Source: Bostrychus sinensis
Taxonomy: Eukaryota; Chordata; Actinopteri; Gobiiformes; Eleotridae
Length of the DNA stretch: 64,000 nucleotides
Assembly (NCBI GenBank): GCA_020698575.1
Contig: CM036248.1
Coordinates: forward strand, 10,507,729 to 10,571,728
Reading direction: 5' to 3'
Shown: in pieces, positions 59,924 to 64,000 of the stretch
Position numbering within the stretch: position 1 is the stretch's first letter
Layout: every line of letters begins with the position of its first letter
Notes under the pieces: generated by a model
Seen by the model: the letters and a program-made list of their open reading frames with translations, nothing else
Databases searched by the model: none
What the model was told of the DNA's origin: nothing
Translations under genes and position numbers: made by a program

Positions 59924-60611
59924 CCGTATTTTTCGCACTATAAGGCGCATCGGATTATAAGGCGCACCTTCAATGAATGGCCTATTTTAAAACTGTTTTC
60001 ATATATAGGGCGCACCGCATTATAAGACGCATAGAATAGAAGCTACTGTAGTGGCTGGGGTTGCGTTATGCATCCACTAGATGGAGCTGCGCTAAAGGGA
60101 ATGTCAATAAAACAGATAAGTCAGTCAGTCAAACTTTATTAATAGAATACAAACCAGCGTTCTTACAACTCTGTTCACTCCCAAAACAAGTTAGTGCATT
60201 CACAATACGGTACCGTACGTACTGGTAGCTCTTATTTGCGCCACCCTTGTTGAAAACAATATATTTCCAACTCCATTTGTCACAGTTCAAAGCTACATGA
60301 ACAGCGTTTGAGCACTCAGTTTTCTGTCCCCTCAATGTCGCAAATCTTCTACTGAGATGGAGCAAAGGCCGCGCCTCCTTGTTCTTTTGCGGCAGGATCC
60401 ATAAACACGCCTATGGCACACATGAACAGCAGGGACTGGAATTCCCCTTTACCGTTTTTACCGCTGTCACTTCAGCGACGCCCCCTGAATACGGTAGCCA
60501 TAATTAACCAACATTGATCCATATATAAGGCGCATCGGATTATAAGGCGCACTGTTGGTTTTTGAGAAAATTAAAGGCTTTTAGGTGCGCCTTATAGTGC
60601 GGAAAATACGG
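59924..60611. mobile_element. nonautonomous DNA element with ccgtatttttcgcac ends and TA flanks
   Basis: Left end ccgtatttttcgcactataa and right end ttatagtgcggaaaatacgg are nearly perfect inverted repeats, each flanked by TA. Internal copies of ataaggcgcatcggattata occur near both ends. The 688-bp interior has a 78-codon minus-strand ORF (60,129-60,365) with no recognised domain. Confidence 0.75.
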
Positions 60612-60652
60612 TACTATAAAATAATGCCTATACAAAAAATATTATCTATTGG

Positions 60653-61215
60653 CTGCTCCCTTTATCATTAGGAGTCGCCACAGTGATTTGGCAGTTTTTT
60701 TTACGCCAGATGCCCTTCCTGACCCAACCAGCCACACAGTGTGACTGAAGTAGGCAACGTGGGTGTCTTGCACAGGGACATGATGACTAGGGCTGGGTAC
60801 AGTTAAACAATACATTTGTGGTGTGAAAGAACAGCTACGATACTACAGGAATTGAAAAAATATTTTTTATTCAGTATCTAGTGGGACCTTTAATGTTCCT
60901 TTGCATATATGAATCAAATATAACAGAATAAATCATACAAACTACTGGTTTTAACTTAGAGCTACAAATTTTGCTCCAGAAATGTGTCTTTTATTGAATA
61001 TTATAGTGTTTTATGATTGTAGAAGATGAATTAGCTCACCATAGGTATTAGGAAACTTATTGCTCAGGTACCGGTATTGAAAACCTGGTATTGTTTAAGT
61101 ACTGGTATCGAAAAAATGTGAATGGTACCCAGCCCTAGTGATGAGAGTATGTGCTTTGTGTGAGTTTTGACTGCTGGCCCTCCGGTTGGTGGGCGAACGC
61201 TTGACCCACTGTCTC
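60653..61215. repeat. SINE-like repeat split by a hAT MITE
   Basis: Left part: ggctgctccctttatcatta, gtcgccacagtgatttggca, gatgcccttcctgacccaac and gggtgtcttgcacagggaca. Right part after the MITE: ccctccggttggtgggcgaa. Related fragments occur at 12,940-13,120, 34,470-34,625, 40,378-40,490, 43,160-43,290, 58,600-58,675 and 63,195-63,370. Confidence 0.55.
60788..61137. mobile_element. hAT-type MITE (gggctgggtac family), copy 3, inverted
   Basis: Ends tagggctgggtac and gtacccagcccta. Flanks atgatgac and gtgatgag match at 6 of 8. Interior motifs read in reverse relative to copies 1 and 2. It has split an older SINE-like repeat (60,653-61,215). Confidence 0.75.
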
Positions 61216-61308
61216 CTATACAAAAGGGTATATAAGTTAAAAAAGCAAAAAAAAAAATCAGAAAGCTCTAAGATGTTGGCTTTCCCTTTATATTACTCAC
61301 ACAGGAGA

Positions 61309-61360
61309 GCTTCTACCACTTAACTGAAGGGACCTGGGTTCGAATCCCAGCTTGGTACTT
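61309..61360 (+). repeat. tRNA-like T-arm, probable SINE remnant
   Basis: ctgggttcgaatcccag (about 61,334-61,350) would form a perfect 5-bp T-stem with a 7-base loop. No D-arm or acceptor stem could be fitted, so this is not called a tRNA gene. Confidence 0.4.
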
Positions 61361-61399
61361 TCCCCTCAGTGTCATCTGTTCATCTGCCTACTGTCTGTC

Positions 61400-64000
61400 A
61401 AACATAACAGGTGACCTTTAACCTCTCTTAGACCTCGTCCCCTGTAAAGCACATGACTTTAGCCTAATTTATTTTGATTTTCTCTTCTCAAACACTTATC
61501 CCCCAATGTTTTTTTCCCTCTTTTTAGCTTTAGACCAATTGAACAGCGCCTCCTGCAGGTGCATAAATGTAACTGGAAATACAACTCTACATTTATTTCC
61601 TTCTTTTTCTCCTTAATAGCCAAAAATATATTAGAGCGCTTATCTTACTGACACAACGCACTTTGTTTTTGATAATATGATATTATTTCACCAGCTGCTA
61701 CAGAACATGGGTCCATATTGTTTAGTTTTGCAGGGAGTGACGATTTCATTCCTGGGTTTAAAAAAAAAAAAAAAGGCGCACGAATGCCACAGCGGTGTAG
61801 TTTGTGATCAGTCGGGCCCTAAGTCGAATGGTAAATACTTTTATTATTGGGACTTCAAAATGCAAACTGTTGGGCAGATATTGTTGTCCTGTTGTTGTGT
61901 GGTCGAGCAGTGTGCTGTCCTCAGTGGCTCTGGAGAAGTACAGTAGTGTGTCTATTTTGTGAACAACATTAGCGAGTTTTTGTTACTAGCTTTTTCATCC
62001 GGCTGTGGCCATTACTGCGATAACTGTAGACCCTTTTACAAGTGACGTAATCAGACAAGCTGCACATGCATTTTGTGGATACGAGTATGGTTTTTAAAAG
62101 AATAAAAGTAGAATATTTTTTGTAACTTCTTCTCCAAAATAACATTCAGCTAATTTAGCATTTAGCTTATATGCTAATTATGAAGCTAACTGCTACATTA
62201 AAGAGAACAGCTAATTGTCAATGGAGTCACTAATGTTCTCTACCCAGGCACTGACTGAATGTAGTCGATTGGTTGCCATTTGCCATCTTGTTAATTCCTA
62301 ATTGGCCAAGTTTGGTGGCTAATGCTAATAGCACTACAATGCGCACGCAGCGTTGTTGTTTACAAACAGTAAAAAGGTCTATTTATGTATACACTGCCTC
62401 CTTTAGACTTGTCGTTATCCAGAGGCGACCTGACCATTCCTACAAACATTTTACTCAATGCTTTTAACGCGTCTATTGCATTGGGTCTTTACTCGAAGCT
62501 AACTTCAGATTGCGCTAATGGCTACAGCCGCTTGTTGTCCGCTTGCTTTTTTTTTCATTAATGAATGTTTTGGGTTTTATTGTTTTGTCCACCACATGCA
62601 CACGATGACAGTAATGACGACAAACTTCCACAAATGAAACATGAGTGGGTTTGACCTGTCTCTAACAAACTATACAAAACTCAAACTGAACTTCCATAAT
62701 GTGTACCTGTGGACGTATTACAAGTACAGGCAGAAACCCAAGATGGCCACCACTCTTTGATTCCTTAGTTATAAACATTAGCATTTTAGTTTTGCTGCAG
62801 AAACCTCAATGCTTAAAAAAGTATATTAGATCTTTTGAAATTTAGATGATGCATTTTCTGTTGTTCTATGTGGGAATGTGTCTATATGGCGGCCATATTG
62901 GAGAGGTCAAAGATATGTAATGTTTAAATGGAAAGAATGGTCAAAATTAACGAAATATTTAACCTTTTTATTTATATATAGATAGTAAGTTACCAATACA
63001 TTAATCTTACTTGACAGCAGATCATTGCTACAACATATGTACATAGCTAAATCACACAGTAGCGGTAGAATTACTTACAATACAATTCATGCTTTTGAAC
63101 ACAGAAGATTATCATTGTTAGCATCTTTTATTTACAGAGATTCCTCTCAAGTCATTTTTAGACACTTTAGTAGTAATGATGTGTTTATTTCTCTCCTTTC
63201 AGCTTTTTTCATCACCACAGTCTGCCTCCTAGTGTGCAGTGATTCACATATATTGATTTGGCATAGGTTTTTATTCCAGATGCCCTTACTGACGCAATCC
63301 TCTGCATTTATCCAAACTTGGGGCTGGCACAAAAGTACGCTCTCTAGCTTGTGACCCCTTGTGGCTGGAGTAGTCATTAATTATGTCTTTTCTTATCATT
63401 AAATCATATGGACAAATCTAGTGTATTGCTTTCTAGCGTTTTTGACCTTCCCAATATGGCTGCCTTATATACACAGTTCCACAGTTCGAATGCTTTATTT
63501 CCTTTTTGTATATCTTTAGTTATACGGGAACAGACTTGACCTCTCTTTGCAGCCCCCGGCGGTTCAAACATGGCGTCTCTGTCTCCGGTTTCTTGTAATA
63601 CATCCATTGGTGCAACTGAAAACCAAATCCTCTGCGTTTCTGGTTTCAGCGTTTGTTTTTAAGCCTCTCTCTCTTTCTTGCTCTCTCTCATTGGCCCGTT
63701 CTCAGTTTTCTCGGCCAATCACAGCCAAGCACTTATGACTCACCTCGAAACCACTGACTGAGGGCTCCTAAAGCAGACTGTACAGGCTACTCTTGTGTAT
63801 AGATAAATATATATAAAGATAGAAAAGTTATTATGATGTTTTAACAATGATGGTGGATTCTGGATTTTTCTTAAAGGGATAGAGCAGTATTTTGTATACG
63901 TGGGTCTATGATGCACTTATGGTTTGCTAATTTAGTCACTGCAGTAGTTAAAAGTACAGTCAGAGTTTGGAGAAGCAGACAGGAGCAAGGACACAGAGGC
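61400..64000. other. gene-poor right end
   Basis: No gene recognised. It is AT-rich DNA with a few repeat fragments (63,195-63,370). A CT-rich and CpG-bearing patch near 63,550-63,730 includes tctcggccaatcacagcc (a CCAAT box), which might mark the promoter of a gene beyond the window. Confidence 0.4.
63195..63370 (+). repeat. fragment of the gtcgccacag repeat family
   Basis: Contains agtgtgcagtgattcac, gatgcccttactgacgca, tttatccaaacttgggg and cttgtgaccccttgtgg. A related stretch at 12,940-13,120 shares ggtgtgcagtgat and tttatccaggcatggga. Confidence 0.6.

Noticed and set aside
61309..61360. Possible tRNA gene
   Set aside because: Only the T-arm fits. Acceptor and D-arm pairing could not be drawn, so it is probably a SINE remnant.
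56217..64000. Search for IGIP and CYSTM1, neighbours of PURA in human
   Set aside because: No frame resembling either short protein was recognised by eye; they may lie beyond the window or be too diverged.

Overview
The window looks like nuclear DNA from a ray-finned fish. It is AT-rich and packed with DNA transposons, MITEs, SINE-like repeats and microsatellites, with two recognisable vertebrate genes in CpG-rich islands. The evidence for a teleost is a Tc1-like element of the kind common in fish, many hAT-type elements that still have 8-bp target duplications, and the nrg2-pura gene pair. I cannot name the species.

Layout. Positions 1-46,854 are gene-poor and most simply read as the start of intron 1 of a neuregulin-2 (nrg2) gene on the minus strand. 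I found no further nrg2 exon there. The stretch holds a piggyBac-like element (0.3-1.3 kb), many hAT-type elements (2.6, 5.0, 6.5, 13.4, 14.8, 19.1, 20.0, 22.5 and 36.0 kb), a decayed Tc1 transposon (24.9-26.4 kb), a relic of a LINE reverse transcriptase (27.1 kb), a pair of nested SINEs (31.7-32.4 kb), a dispersed TIR family starting ttaaaggtcc (at least eight copies), a 12-bp minisatellite seen at about seven places, and a diverged tandem array (44.4-46.8 kb) that ends just short of the nrg2 exon 1 splice donor.

The two genes. nrg2 coding exon 1 (46,855-47,269, minus strand) has a CpG-rich 5' flank. pura (Pur-alpha) is an intact single-exon CDS at 55,380-56,216 (plus strand). The genes diverge, with about 8.1 kb between the start codons. 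From memory, human chromosome 5q31 has the same order and orientation, which supports both calls. nrg2 makes an ErbB-receptor ligand precursor. pura makes a single-stranded nucleic-acid-binding protein important in neurons. Nothing shows that the two act together beyond shared synteny.

Most unusual feature. Between the two genes (50,725-50,929) lies a 205-bp copy of pura codons 26-93 (PUR repeat I) with no mismatches. It sits in repeat-derived DNA and opens a 103-codon chimeric ORF. About 1.6 kb further on are two related remnants that resemble an immunoglobulin V-type exon. Downstream of pura (56.2-64 kb) I recognise only its probable 3' UTR and more repeats. No tRNA, rRNA or CRISPR feature was seen. 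Repeat families were recognised by eye, without a database search.
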